From Sipunculus nudus (lineage: Eukaryota; Annelida; Sipuncula; Golfingiida; Sipunculidae): a DNA stretch of 64,000 bases. The notes beneath the pieces were generated by a model. That model searched no databases and was not told the origin of the DNA. It saw nothing but the letters and a program-made list of their open reading frames with translations. The stretch is taken from positions 59,777,676 to 59,841,675 of the forward strand of contig CM049316.1 of the NCBI GenBank assembly GCA_026874595.1, given 5' to 3'. Of the stretch, positions 24,845 to 38,399 are shown piece after piece. The translations under genes and the position numbers were made by a program. Positions within the stretch are counted from its first letter, which is position 1; each line of letters opens with the position of its first letter.

Positions 24845-27582
24845 GGCACTAGATAACCCTATGCCATTACCTATTAGCTTCTCCCCGGAGTGTATTTGTT
24901 CATCCCTGTTTGTGTGTCTGTTTATGTGTTTGTTCACAACATAACTCCCTCATTCATGAATGGAACCTCATAAAATTTTCAGGGCATTTCAGAAATTGGC
25001 CAAGGTCATGATTCATTTAGCATCTTCATTGGATTCCATGGCATCGTCAAGAAATATTCACAAATGATAGGTCACTTATGTACCAATGAATAAAAAAATA
25101 TGGGCCAAATAATAAATGAATGCACGAAAGGTCTAGCTAGATCATTCAGATCACAGCCGAGCGCCCGCATCTCAGACTGACAGTCTCCACTGTGTGGCAA
25201 CACGTTTTTTAAACTTGTGCTCCCATGGTGGAGGCATGTATCCATTTGGATGCATATTTCTAGTTATTAATGCCTTCTTTTCATGCCCTGAAGGTAAAGT
25301 GAAACTTCCCATTACAAACACTGGCGAGTTGTAGCTCAAACTAATATTGTATCAGAGAGGATACACACTTCCTTGCTCAGCTATTATTAAATGGACAATC
25401 TTAAGTAATAGAGATGAGTCCCTATTAGTGTACTTAACTGAAGTGTCTTGGATATAGAGGGGTCTGTGAATATCTAGATGTTTGTAATAGCAAGGTGCCT
25501 GTCATGTAGATGTGCTTGCATGAAGAGGTTTTTTGATGTACTTAAGTTTTATCAAATAAATTGGAGTTTTAAAGGTACACTTCCATCACTGGACAGAACA
25601 GTTTTGTCAACAGTAACTACAAAGCTGGTGATTTCCTCTGTTTGTTAACCATATTCCTCTCAATGGAATAAAACACAATAAAACTCTCAAATGAAAATCC
25701 CACATAGATATCAATAAATGCCAAATGCACCCTACAATGCACAAATAACACCTGTAGTAGAGCAGAACTTTTACAACTTAGAAGAACTATGGGATTTTTT
25801 AAACTGAAATATAAATGTGTATCAGTTTAGACCATTTGGCAAAGTATTCACATAAACCATGAAGGAACTTGCTGGTAGGCTTCCCTCCATACACCAATTC
25901 ATATGAAGCAAGTCCTCTCACTAATCCTCAATTTTCATGTTTGTCTCACCACAACCAGGTTTTGTCTGTGAAGATTTTGTTACAGTTGGGGATTATCTGG
26001 GTGGGGTTTGTCCTGTGCAATAACATCCTATCCCTAACACACAGTGTAAATCTATATAATTCTGATGTTTATAAACATTATGCCTGTCCCTGAAAGAGAA
26101 GAATGTAAGAAAGGTGTGAAACATGGAAGGCTGAAACATCTGTTCAAGTCTATTAAAAAGAAGAATTTCTGTTTCCACCAAAACAAACATCTTCACATGT
26201 GACATGTTTAACTAACTGACCTTAGTACACCATTTATTTATGTAAATCCTCAAGTTGTAGGCGTTCTGTTTCAGTCCAAACAAGTATCCACAGTTCAGGG
26301 GAAACTGAATATCTCAAACCAGCCTAACTGTGCAATTTGATGCTTATAATCAACATCCAGGGCTCCACTGTGACAAATGTACAGATGCAGACAGTTCAAA
26401 GGGTGCCTTTACCCAACTGTTAATTTTATTTTTATTTAAAGGGAAACCATTAGCTCATCCATTTAATGCTTACCATGATAGTCTTTTTCAAGCATGCTAC
26501 CCCATAACAGTTTTACAAAGTAAATACTATTTAAGTAAAGGCACATTTAGGTTCTGTGCATTTTAGAGGTGACCAGTTTGTAGAAAATTTTTAATCCTTT
26601 GTGACTTAAATTTGACAAATATTTTTATTTAAACAGATTTTAATTGGTGGCTTTGTTTTGGTTTATTTTTAAATGTATTTCTGTTTGTATCCCACAATAT
26701 TTTCTGTCAACTGCAAACAGTATGTATTTTTTCATAAAATTAATTGAAATAAGAACTCAGTGCAATCTGAAATAAGTATTAATACATTCAAATTCACATT
26801 GTTATGAAATCAGGGAGATTTATAGATCCCACTTTCAGAGGTCTTTAATTCTTACAGTACAAGTGATAGAAATAGCTGTTTCAGTACTACAATATGTACT
26901 ACTTAATGGTATCATTAATTTATTATAAGTATATCATAGGGAACAAACCACCAGAATGGTTAAACCAAATCTGTTCTGCTGTAACCATATATAATGCTAA
27001 ACTGCCTAATCTGTTATATTACTTATTACATTAAGAAACATATCCACAATAATGTTAAAAATAAATCCATTTAGGTATAAGTCTATAAAGAGATATTTAC
27101 CCACATTATTTAATTCTTTACTTGGTACTCAAGAATTAGAATACTAGGCATGTGAAAATAAATATGTTAAGGAATAAGAGTATATTATGCTTAATACCAT
27201 TACTTGATATAAGACTCGGCAAATTAAGGGCCAGACCACTACAGCTAAAGAATGGTCATGCTTAACAGGATAAGCCCCATAAATAAACACCTGAACACTG
27301 CCAGATAAATCTGTTTACCCTGATAGATGGGGATATATACATGCAAAGTGCAACTGACTGAGGGTTCTATAAGCCCAGCACACTCAACCATACATAATAA
27401 CCTGGTCCCTGGTGTCACAGGGGATTGTACTATTTGTACACCTGTGTGGTGTGTGATATTCTTGACATCACATCCTAACTTCATGCTTAGTCTGTGGCCT
27501 CTCAGCTTATCCCTGAATCAGCAGGATATTTTTTTACAAGTCCTCTGGTGAAGAGGAGTCCTGTCACTTCAATTTACTTGAA
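24845..27582. other. AT-rich DNA with an old repeat at its left end
   Basis: At 24870-25270 the sequence (TTTGTGTGTCTGTTTATGTG..., then ACATAACTCCCTCATTCATG) has the style of the palindrome-bearing repeats described elsewhere in the window, but no second copy was found here. The rest is unique AT-rich sequence with no supported exon. Confidence 0.4.
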
Positions 27583-27597
27583 CCCCCCCCCCCCCCC
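27583..27597. repeat. Poly-C tract
   Basis: Fifteen consecutive C residues. Confidence 0.95.
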
Positions 27598-27769
27598 ATC
27601 TTAATTCCCCATCCCATACCCGCATCCAGTGCTGTCCCTTGCACTAGGAAAAGAAGAACATGTCAGTCCAACTAATGTCAGTGCTACAATTATACTTCCT
27701 TTTTTAAATTTTTTTTAATCATGGACTTAAATGAGCACAGACCTGCAATGCAGTTCCAACGAGTCTTGA

Positions 27770-28200
27770 TAATTACCAAAAGTACCTAAAAGTATACCAC
27801 AAAAGTACTGAAAAGTTTACTGAAAAGTACCCAAAATTATATTTGGAACACCTTTTGGTATGCTTTTACTAGTTTTAGTAATTTTCAGTACATTTTTGGG
27901 TTTTTTGGGTATACTTTTCTGTATTTCTCAGTAATTTTCTGAATAATTCAGTATAAGTATACCAGAAAGTGTCCCAAATGTATTTCTGGTACTTTTGATA
28001 GACATTTCAGTACATTTTTTTAGGTTCTTAACAATTTTTTAATGTCCTACTGTATTATTCAGAATACACTAAAAAATACACAAAAGTATACAAAAAAATA
28101 CAAAAATGTACTAAACATTACTTAAAAGTATACCAGAAAGTGTCCCAAATGTACTTTACAAACTTTTTAATGTCCTATTGAATTATTCAGTAAGACTTAA
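27770..28200. repeat. AGTA/TACT-rich degenerate repeat
   Basis: Short words such as AAAGTACT, AGTATACC and their complements recur dozens of times, with one side rich in AAAGTA and the other in TACTTTT, so the block can fold on itself. TACCAGAAAGTGTCCCAAATG occurs at about 27960 and 28131. AATGTCCTAYTG occurs at about 28041 and 28169. The two spacings differ (171 and 128 bp), which implies an internal deletion. Confidence 0.7.
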
Positions 28201-28449
28201 AGGATCTACAGGCTACAAATGAAGATTGTAACTGACACAAAACCCACAGATATCTAAAAACATCAGTCGCCCCTGAAAGAAGAAGGGAGGAAGGTGTGAT
28301 TGTAAGACCCATCCTAGCCTAGCTGTGGATGTTCCACTTGAAAAAGAGTGTTGACTGTTACAGAGACAAAGGCTATCCCTGTATGAAGCAATGATGCTAA
28401 AGAATTCCATTTGACATGACAGTTGATGAGGCATCTGATTATCCACGTA
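28201..28449. other. Short spacer, no gene
   Basis: An 81-codon minus-strand open frame (28213-28458) has no supporting signals. GTGGATGTTCCACTT at about 28325 matches a motif in the next repeat block. Confidence 0.4.
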
Positions 28450-29345
28450 AATTTCCAATTAGTGGATGTTCACCTTTATCTCCGCTCATTTACCTCTAGT
28501 TTGCCAACTGAAACACACACTCACATAGAGACTGTAAAACATTACTGTTACAGTTAACTTATCCCTTCAGGACTGAGTGAATATAGAAACAATTTCCTCT
28601 CTCATTAAACTTATCAGGTTTGTAACATGCATACACAACTCTCTTCTGTTACCTTATTCTTGGAAAAAGGTTAACTGACACAAAACCAACACAAACACAA
28701 ATACAACAAGAGTACCGCAAACGTGCATAATACACCCGACATGTATCTGGTGACCTTTGACCTAATTCAATATGCGTGAATTTTGATGAGAAGATAATTC
28801 AGGTGAGAAACTCTACTAGTGAATATAAATAATGAGTTTCATGAAAATCCATAGGATTTTTGGTAAGTCACCAAGGTGCCTCCAAAGTGCAGTGACCTCT
28901 GATCTCATTAAATATGCATGGATTTTGCTGGAAATCGAACTTAGGCGAAATATTTCATTGATTAACATTTCTGATGAATTTTATCAAAATGCTTCATATT
29001 CTTTGTAAGTTACCTTGCTGACACCACAAGGCAGTGACCAGTGACCTTATTAAATATGCCTGGATTTTGACCACAATCAAACTCGGGTGAGATAATCTCT
29101 TGGTTAGTAGTTGAGTTTCACCAAAATCCATCAAAGCCCTGGTAAGTTATCCCGACAACACTTAAAGATAATGAATCGACAAATGGATTGACCGACAGTG
29201 GGTAAACCATAATATTCCCTCATATGATAGGTGTATAAAAATTTAGCTTTCCCTGGAGGACTTGGTGAACATAAAAACTTCCTTGTCCCACAATCAAAAC
29301 AGGTTTTTCACACACAACTGTGGATGTTCCACTTCATCTCCGCTC
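28450..29345. repeat. Compound interspersed repeat with about 145-bp core units
   Basis: Flanking direct repeats GTGGATGTTC...TCTCCGCTC occur at about 28463 and 29323. Inside them, TTCAGGACTGAGTGAATATAG at about 28566 corresponds to GGAGGACTTGGTGAACATA at about 29255. The core holds three imperfect units, with TGACCT near 28751, 28893 and 29042 (142 and 149 bp apart), each followed by AAATATGCNTGGATTTTG-like sequence. This is an element with a tandem core, decayed and non-coding. Confidence 0.65.
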
Positions 29346-29967
29346 TATTACCACCACTTGGGGTGGGAGAGGACTCTTGTATGTAACCTTGCTGACAAGC
29401 CTACACCATCTCAAGTAACAACCCTCACACTGTGATTATAGCCTGTGGTTACACTGTATTTGGGTGGTCCTCACCGTTTTTCTCAAAGCAGGTGTAATTT
29501 CTCAATACAGGTCTAAGATATGTTTACTATGGGCTGGTATATATGTCCAGCCCTTATTTAATATCAGTATATAAATTTACAAAGTAAATATCTAGCTAAA
29601 GTGCTTGGCATATTTTGTCAATGTTAGTCTTACAGACCAACTATTACTGTACTTTAACACAAGACTGACAAATGTACACATTTATACACATATCTGCACT
29701 ATCCTTTAGTCTTTGGTGCCTCACCCTTACTCCAATATCACACTCAGAGCATATTTTATTCTTTTAACAATGGCTTGAATATGAAATTAACAAACAAAAA
29801 CATCTAGGTGATGCAAATCTTGCAATGTATATCTCAAAGGACAAAATGATAATCAGTTATTTACACAACATTTTCCTACAGGTGGGTGGGTGCTGCACAC
29901 AAGGGAGGTAAATTTCTTTTTCCACTTTAAGAAAGCAATTCTTCTGCATTATCTTCTACTTATAAAA
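29346..29967. other. Non-coding AT-rich stretch
   Basis: Nothing assignable. Confidence 0.5.
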
Positions 29968-30416
29968 CTAGAATACAGGTACGTGTATCCACTATATCAC
30001 AGACTTGGTGTCAGAGAGGCATGGGTAAAGGAAGGCAAGGAATGTTCCTGACATATATGTGCAATTTTCACCGAAAGCAGATCTACCATGGATACACCAT
30101 GCAAGATTTCTGGCCAATACACCAATCCACTACTGAGAAAAAATACATTAATGTATTGATCAAGATCTATAGACATGCAAAATTTCAGCTCAATACACGA
30201 AACCACTCCTGAACCCAGATTCATACTGCACGATAAGGACTGCAGGTGGTGCCACCAGTCTTTGTTAGGCATAACTACATAGGTGATCGAATAACTATAC
30301 TGGTTTTTGGAAAGATAGGTCCAATGGTGTCGGAGGAGTTCTCAGAAAAACGAACGCAGTGGCAGCTGAACCTGGTCAAAAACATAGTATCCACAAAACT
30401 TTGTTTCGGTGGATAC
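29968..30416 (-). mobile_element. Helentron/HINE-like element, short copy B
   Basis: Same family as 15549-16709. On minus it starts GTATCCACCGAAACAAAG and ends TGTATTCTAG with T flanks. It is only 449 bp, with a single palindromic core (GGTGGTGCCACC at about 30246). The GTAGTC/GACTAC hairpin before the 3' end has been lost. It is a contracted or deleted derivative. Confidence 0.7.
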
Positions 30417-31107
30417 GATTAATCCATTACCTTTTCATGACATTTTAAATCTTCTCACCTCTATAAATATAATACATAAACAGCCATGGACTCAGTACAG
30501 TGTCTGAAATTCACTAAGAAAACATATTTGACGCTTAAGTATAGATACTTCTTGGTTAGTTTGAGCAAATGCAAGTTTCAATTGAAAATTTGTGCTGATG
30601 ATACAGAAAGATGATCATTGTACTATATGGTCACAATTATGATACACAGTAAGACAAAATTCTTAGCAACTTCTACATTTAACCTTTTACTGTTTGAGAT
30701 CATCCTCCTAGGCCAACACTTATTTTCTTACATACACATGCTTTAAGGTTACAATTTTAACAGCATCAGCGTCAAAGGGATAAAACTATACATCTAATAT
30801 CTCAAAACAACTCAATTACCTTGTTTTTGTACAAGGTGCATCTTCTGTTACTTTGGAACATCTGTTATGATTTACCAGGTGAACCAGATCAGGTGGCAAG
30901 GACAGATAGTGATACTGAGATGCAAGTATGTGTAAACCCCTCCTAACAAGTCTCCTAAACTGCCATAGATCACAGCACCATCAGATGTGGGGAGGAACGC
31001 AACACTCCTTTAACAAAATATCTCTCAGCGTCACCTGGGATGAAGCAATTTGTGCTATTCTTTGATGTGGATACAACAAGAAGATGACACGCAGCCGTGA
31101 TACTCAC
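30417..31107. other. Non-coding; possible small exon
   Basis: On the minus strand a 42-base segment at about 30826-30867 lies between an AG (AATCATAACAG) and a donor (GTAATT). It would sit downstream of the candidate exon at 31108-31359 but is not otherwise supported. Confidence 0.3.
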
Positions 31108-31359
31108 GTTCCATAAATCAGACTCCTCTGAGAAGCCAAGCGATAAAAGAAACTCTGTTCCTCTCACCTCCCCACTAACACTGCACATTGAGCAACCCTT
31201 TTGTTTATGCTGCTCAAAAGCTGGTCGTAATATATGGAGTAATATATCAAACCAAAAAGCCAAAAAGCAAAAGCCAACATCAAATACCGCGCAATTCACC
31301 TGAGCGCTTGAAGTTAGTTTATCCAAACCTCTTGTTTCATGTGGTAGGAGCAACATCAT
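31108..31359 (-). CDS. Candidate exon with strong donor, unknown
   Basis: A minus-strand frame opens with ATG at 31359 and stays open through 31108, where a near-perfect donor (GTGAGTATC) follows the codon AAC. If the donor is ignored the frame runs on to 30970 (129 codons). The last residues before the donor (GTEFLLSLGFSEESDLW) recall the 'EFLxxLGF' turn of PUB-type domains, but the match is too short to name a family. An acceptor-like TGCAG at about 31181 suggests the exon may be only about 73 bases. Confidence 0.25.
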
Positions 31360-34143
31360 AAATTATCTTTGTAACCTGCAGGTATTCATAGGATCAAACA
31401 TTGTGTAAATTACATATGGAATACACCTATAATATTTAATTCTATCTAATACACAAAAAATAACATTTTAATTATAACTAATAAGCAAAGGTGTTGTTCG
31501 TCTTCAAAAATCAAACTTCAATATCCCCGTTTTTCCAATACTGTACCTGTTATCTGACTAAAAAATAAGTGACAAATTCAAATTTTTTCCCCTATAAATT
31601 TAAATAAGATTTTAAAAATAAAATTTTAAAATTTATGTATACAATTCATAAGGATTTGCAGCAGTCCCATTAAAACTTAGGTTAAAGCCTTAAGGTACAA
31701 GTGGTTTCATTATAAAACAAGCAAGCAATCAGATTGTACTGTGCTCACCTTATAGAAGTAATTCTAAGCAATAAAACTCAGAGAAATTGTAATGATTAGT
31801 TTAAATATTTCAAATAATAAAACCCTTATCAAATAAACATTGTTTCCATAAAAAGACCTTGTTCTTAGATTCTTAAAACTTACCACTCTATTTTTGGGAG
31901 AAAATATTAATACACTCAGACAGCAATAACTGGCAATTACTATATTTACACAGAAATATTGTGCAGTTGTGGTATGATCCATGTACAAATTTATACAATG
32001 TAACAATATAAACATGCTCCAGAGTAAGTCCTCTTATCAAAGAGTCAAAAAAAAGTGTCAGCCTCTAGTTAAAGGTGACTGATAACACAAACCTCATTTA
32101 TGTGTAGAGCCACATCTATGAATGAAATATACTTTTTCCCACTTATGTGTGCCTTACAGCAGCATGACACCATTAATGTGCTAAACAGAATGTCAGGTTT
32201 TTGTACCTGACTGTCTGATTAAACATGACACACTCATTATGTGTTTGTTCCCCTTCGCCTACATATTTAGCCTGCTTACCTGGGGATGAAGCGGTGTAGG
32301 GTTTCAGTATCTGAGTGATCTCCCTACACTAAGTGTGTACCAAAGTTATTTTGACATGAAAATGATAGGTTTGACAATGTTTAGATTCAACAATATCAGA
32401 AAACCTTGGTAATATATATTCACATATGAAAGTTTTAAACAGCCAATAACAAGTGGATGGTTGTATACAATGACATATAAAATCCAATTAAAAGTGGATC
32501 AAGGTCTTAAATTTTGAATATATTAAAGCCCCAATATCGGAAGTCAACAATTCAGAATACATTAGGATACTGAAGTTTTAAACTTTGTATATTAAAGTCC
32601 CAATATACCTTAAGTCAACAACTTCAGAAAACATAAGGAATTCAGCTGAATATTTGAATGCTAACAACGGCAACTTATGCAGATCCTTAAAATTAATGCA
32701 TAAACCACATACACAGTGAAAATATGCCTTGATGGATGACTTATTATCTTAAACACTCCCCAAGATTTAAATATCACACTGAATCTTGAAAAAAATCTCA
32801 ATAAAAAAAAACCCATGATATAAAATAAGCATTTAAAAGTTCTCCTTTTCTGAAAACACAAGTTTTGTCAGAAAATTATCAATGTAATCCTAAAAGAAAT
32901 GAATAGCTTATCCTCATACAAACTGTATACGAATAACATGTACATATCTAATGGAAAAATAGTGTGCAGTTAAATGTAAAGAAAGACACACTTACTTGCA
33001 CTAGTTTTACTCTACTTCAACTACAGGTAGTCAACACTTGGTATGCATCAGACAAACCCACATCAGAGAGAATTCCTCACTTGACTGACTGAATGAATGA
33101 CGTACACACAACTGATGTAGCTGTCATTATGAGTATGATGAAGATGCCTCAGTTCTTATATACTACTCAAGCCTATAATTATCTTATCTTTAAAGTGTGC
33201 CAATTAAAGCTTATTCAGAGCTTCAGTTCAGGAACAAAAAAAGTATATTATCCTCCTAAAGAAGTGCTTATGTGCTGAAGAATACTTAATAAACCATACA
33301 AAGGGCCATGAGTTCCTTCTCTCATGAATACTTAATTGAATGATCAGGGGGAAAATGGTGCATGATGCTTGGTTCACTGTTCACACCTTAATTACCACTA
33401 CTACTCCAAAGATGTTACCACTAACATCCCAAAGGTGCATTCTTTCAGAGTTCAACATGAAAGTAACATGGCCCAGGTCAAGTCTCTGATGGTCAATTAA
33501 CTGCTGTCTACAGGAGACACCATTACACAAGCTTAGATCATATACAAAAAGACATGATGATACCTATGATCTTATCTGTCATGTCCAAGTGTACCTGAGA
33601 AATACCACAACAAAAGAGACAGGCAGCCACACAGGTCAAACCTATCATTTTACTTTAATGCTAGCCTAGTCACAGGGCTCAATGGTGACTCAGGTAATAT
33701 ATGCAGGTACAGGTGGTTTCATTTCCCCCACAATGTGACAATACAACAAGACAAAATTGACCACACACCAATACAGTTTTAGAAACTTTAAATGTCTCTG
33801 ACCAATCATACCTGTAATACCTTAAGAAAAAGCTTTTTTTTGATATTTAAGACCTTCAATGATTCTCCTTATGACTACAATTTAACCATTTTTTAAGTAA
33901 ATTGAATTTTATTTTGATATTTCTTTTCATGTAAAACAACTGCAAAAAGACAATAATCATGTTAATACATTTATCATTTTTGTTCAAACTGAATAAGTTA
34001 ACCACTATTTTTAACAAGTTATCATTTGATCTAGTGATTTAAAATCTGACTAAATCTGAGGTAAACTACTGCACGACCTTTGAACTGACAAAGCATGATG
34101 GGAACAAAAGAAGTTTAATCAGTGCCAAGCCACCTTTTTCTAA
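31360..34143. other. AT-rich DNA with a 69-bp direct repeat
   Basis: At 32522 and 32591 the motif ATTAAAGYCCCAATAT is followed by AAGTCAACAAYTTCAGAA in both copies. That is a local duplication of period 69 bp. No exon is supported. Confidence 0.5.
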
Positions 34144-34329
34144 ATGAACAGTCACTGCATATTTATTTTTGAAAATATACCACAATATTCTATCGGAAAT
34201 GGAACCCTTAAGGAAAATGTCCGTATGGAATCGCAGATGATGTATGAACGTAGATCACACCTGGAGGACGGGGCCATGTGGTTCAACTTGTCAAAAGTTT
34301 CCTTGACAAATGTCCCGGCACCTTACTGA
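34144..34329 (+). CDS. Candidate terminal exon, unknown protein
   Basis: A pyrimidine tract plus AACAG at about 34130-34151 precedes an open frame ending in TGA at 34329. The central part (VRMESQMMYERRSHLEDGAM) is charged and GC-richer than the flanks. It could also start at the ATG at 34144. No family is recognised and no partner exons were found. Confidence 0.2.
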   Translation: MNSHCIFIFENIPQYSIGNGTLKENVRMESQMMYERRSHLEDGAMWFNLSKVSLTNVPAPY

Positions 34330-37300
34330 ACTATATACCAGTGAGCTTGCCAATGGCAGAGTGAGAAAAAATAATGACAAATGACCATGCCAGGGTCAAT
34401 ATGTCACTTACCTGAAGGGAACATCGCATGTCTAGATGTCGTTTCTCACTGTATATTGACAGGCAAAAGGGAAGGTGAGACTATGTATACTTGTGTTCAT
34501 ATCTGGCAAAACTCAAAGAGCCTCATTCCTGAAAGGCATTTACAAAACGCCGAGTGATAATTTTCATACATTAAATGGCAGCTGCATGGTGTGTACTATT
34601 TATATACTGCTGTGCTTATGGCTAATAACACAAAACTATCCCATGCATGATATTCGTGAAAAGGAAATAACCACAAATATTAGGCCCTCTGGAATAATAT
34701 GCCACACTGATGCAGATGACAAATAGGGGATGCTACATCTGTGCAAATGGATTAGCTATAACACCTCTGGAAACATGGTTCCTTAATCAGCAACGTCATC
34801 TGTGAATGTACAGTATTGGAATCAGCCAATACAAACAACCATTAATTATTGCAAAACATAAGGTAATCACTGTTGATATATTGACGGTGACACAGGCAAT
34901 TATGTTTTGAGTGTAACAGAAATGAATGAGGTATTATAGGATTTGTTCTCATTTTAAAATAAATAAAAATACTGCATAATTAGATTTTTTAGGTTTGGCT
35001 GCTATCGTGCAAATGAAACCCTCATGAAATGTTCAAAATGAAGACAAGACAAAATTACAGCTTCGCACATATGAAGCATGGTATTACTTTGAATATTTTA
35101 AAATACATCTCCCAAAATAGTTATGCTGGTATGCATGTTATCATTTATTATTGGCAAAAACAGGAATTTGTAGACATATAAAAGCTGGGTTATCAAGATA
35201 CAGTTCAAAAACATAGAGCCATGTATACACACCGAAGGACGAGCTGTCTGATAAACTACACCATAGCACAGCAACAGCACGCTCCACCCATACACTCTGA
35301 AAAACCACTGTGGCACATTGCTATGCTTGGGCCAAAAGTAAATAAAGTTGGGAATAATAAATAAAAGATAACAGTTACCTGTCAGTCTATATTTAGGACA
35401 ATACCGTTCAGATCAGTTTTAAAATTTTAATTTTAGTCTGGATAGAGCAGGCCTCAAAACCATTCACTATCTGCTATCCCAGGGATGATTAAATTTTCAA
35501 ACTGCCTCCAGGACCCACACAACAACAGCCAGGTCTTTTGGAAACATCTTTATGAATGGAGACTGGACCTTATTTCCCTAACTTTACTAGAGACACAAAC
35601 TGTTGAAATGAATAATACATATGAATTTTAATTAGGCTTTTAGGCTATTTGGCTTGTAGTTATGAGCCTTGCCTAGTTAATTCATCTGTAAGGTAATTCA
35701 GGGTTCATACCCTGAAATATTAATTTAGAGCCCTGGATAAAGGAAACATGTTTCTTCTCCTGGATAGAACCAGAGTACGTCCTGGATCCAGTCTACAGCA
35801 TACGGCATGAATATTTAAATAGACAGAAATACATCATACACCCAATCATAACTATAAACAGGGAAAGAAATTATTAATAGCCTGCTGCCCTGATGCCTGC
35901 ATATTTACTACTAATACCATTTAGCTTTTCAGGCCCAAATGGATCTGAAGAAAGTGTTATACCCAAGTCTTATGGGCATCTATTAACAAGCAAGTTATAT
36001 TTTAACAACTGTATGTGTTAAAAGTATAAACCTAATTATCCTACTTAAGTTTTGAATTTTTAAACAGAAATGTTCATGTCAAGGGAAACAGAAGAATATT
36101 GAGAAAATCCTTAATGATTTGATTCATGAAACTTGCATGCACATGATAGTTGAGTGCTAGTTTTATTATCAAACCAAGTAGTAGGTTATGTTTTTACTGT
36201 GAGATCTTAAAAAAAAGTTTCTCTTTGACAGGTGAATGTTTTGAGTCTTTCATAATGACAGGCATGCTGGCCTGTAAAACTTGAAAATAAATTTCAGCCA
36301 CTGATAATAAAATATCTAATTTGTCCAACTAAGTTACCAAAGCTTCTTATGGTAGATTCTAAATGTGACAGGAAAGTGAACCCTCTAATGAATTTACCCA
36401 GCTTATTAAATGATCCAGTCTTAATTCCTACTACACAGATCATACCTCACCATAGGAAGACATCAGTACTTCAGTTAAATGAAACTTTCAGATACCCTAA
36501 AACCTTGATTATCTTTAGAAACACTCTGAGAGGAATAGCATTTTTTCAGATAACTGAGCTAACAGTTATGCAAAGTTTACCATTTTCAGTAAGCATACTA
36601 TCGGTACATGTGAGCATATTAGATAATATGCTAATCCTGCCAGTAATAATTATATATTCAGTAATTATGGAAAAATATATTTTCTGAATGTCACACATCT
36701 ACTTTTTGGTTAACAAAGGTTTACAAATTTTGGCTCCTTATTTTAAATTTAAGAAAAAAAAGTTTTCAGAAAAATGAGGTTCAGAAATTTGAAATTCTAC
36801 AAAAGGATTTAATAGCAATCTCATATTACTTCCTAGTACACAACAAGATTATATCAGCTTTTCAGAAAATAATAACCAACACAAGTAGAATGGGGTGGGT
36901 GAAACTAAGTATGGCATCTGTATGGCAGTCATAAGTGCTGTCTTGTCACAAGACTCTTGTGTATTTAAATATTTCTATTTATAAAAGGTTTCCCTCAAGG
37001 GTACATGTTTTGACACTGTGTGTTAATGTTGCCATAGTCATTGTCACACAAGGATTCTCAAGACAATACTCAACACTGTATATTCTTCAGGGGCAAGTCT
37101 GAGATGTCTTATTAATGTATTTAAGCCTGAATCAATTAGCACCTACAGAATGCCAGAGTCCTTAATTACCCACTTAATTCCTTAATGGGCAACTATGCAA
37201 ACCCAGACTTAACAAGGTTAAGGGTTATCATGTACTGGCATTCAACTGACCATGCCTATAAACCAATTACACCAATCAACAAATGATACACTCATGAATA

Positions 37301-38399
37301 CTCAATATTTTGTTGAATTATTTATGGAATTTTTTCCATAGCAAGTTAACATTGTAATAAAAATATTAAAATTTCAACACAAAGATTGAAGTCACTAATT
37401 TATTGTGCTTAATGAATGATTGTTACTTGTCTGACTGGGAGTGATGGAATTCATGATTAAGTTCATTTTCAATACAGAATGTGTAGCCCAGTTTCTGTTT
37501 CAACCTTACTACAGACACTGTTATGTGCTAAGCTATCTTCCTGGGTTCTGTTCAAATTACAATTCTATTCAGGTCTTCAAAGGAACATTCACAATACATT
37601 AATTCATCAAAGACCAACAGATGGATGGCAAACATTTCTGCCATATAAACTAAATATCTGAATTTTCAACATAAATTGATCTTTTAAGTTCAAATTTTCA
37701 AAAAGTATCCAATCTTTAGTGAATATAAATGAAAAAAGCATTTGCTTTAAAACAGTTAAAATTTCAAATTATTTTACATCTACATCAACGCTTTTTCCTG
37801 CACATTCAATAACCAGTATTTACTTGAAAACTGTATTAATGTTACTTTTACAATTAATAATATTTTGTAAAAGAAACTTTTATGTTTAAAAATTTACAAA
37901 ATTTAAAGGTTTAACTCAAAAAGATTCCTGAGAATTACGCATGCTGGAATGAGTTAAGCGTAGTGATGACTTTAGCCTGAATACAAGAGATTAACTTACT
38001 CACACCTACAATGAGTGAGTAATATGAATCACTGCTCCTGGACCTCGTTAACATTTGCTTGTTGTTTACCTGTGATGGGACGGCTATGTCAGATACATAT
38101 TTCAGGTGTGTGATCTCCGATCTGTCTTAGTTAACCACTGGCTGGACTAACATATGTCTCCCTAAATCTCCTCGCCTTGGCTGGGACATATTTACCCTAC
38201 CATCATTAATTTAACCCAGCCCAGGCTATGGGCATCATCTGAGCCCCAACTGCACTGTACCCGCGCACCCCCCTGGTGAGCCAGCATGTTCAAAACATGT
38301 CATCACTGTTTCCATCAAAACAAAACCTCTATGAATATTCATATCATGACTATCCTCAAAATACAAATTATATTTATTTCATATAGTATTCGCACGTGG
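34330..38399. other. AT-rich intergenic DNA
   Basis: No supported gene. A 112-codon plus-strand frame at 36349-36687 is dominated by Ile, Leu and Thr and lacks any gene signal. CpG and GC content begin to rise from about 38220 towards the PDP1 promoter region. Confidence 0.45.

Noticed and set aside
36349-36687. 112-codon plus-strand open frame
   Set aside because: Composition dominated by Ile, Leu and Thr codons from AT-rich DNA. No flanking signals and no recognisable motif.
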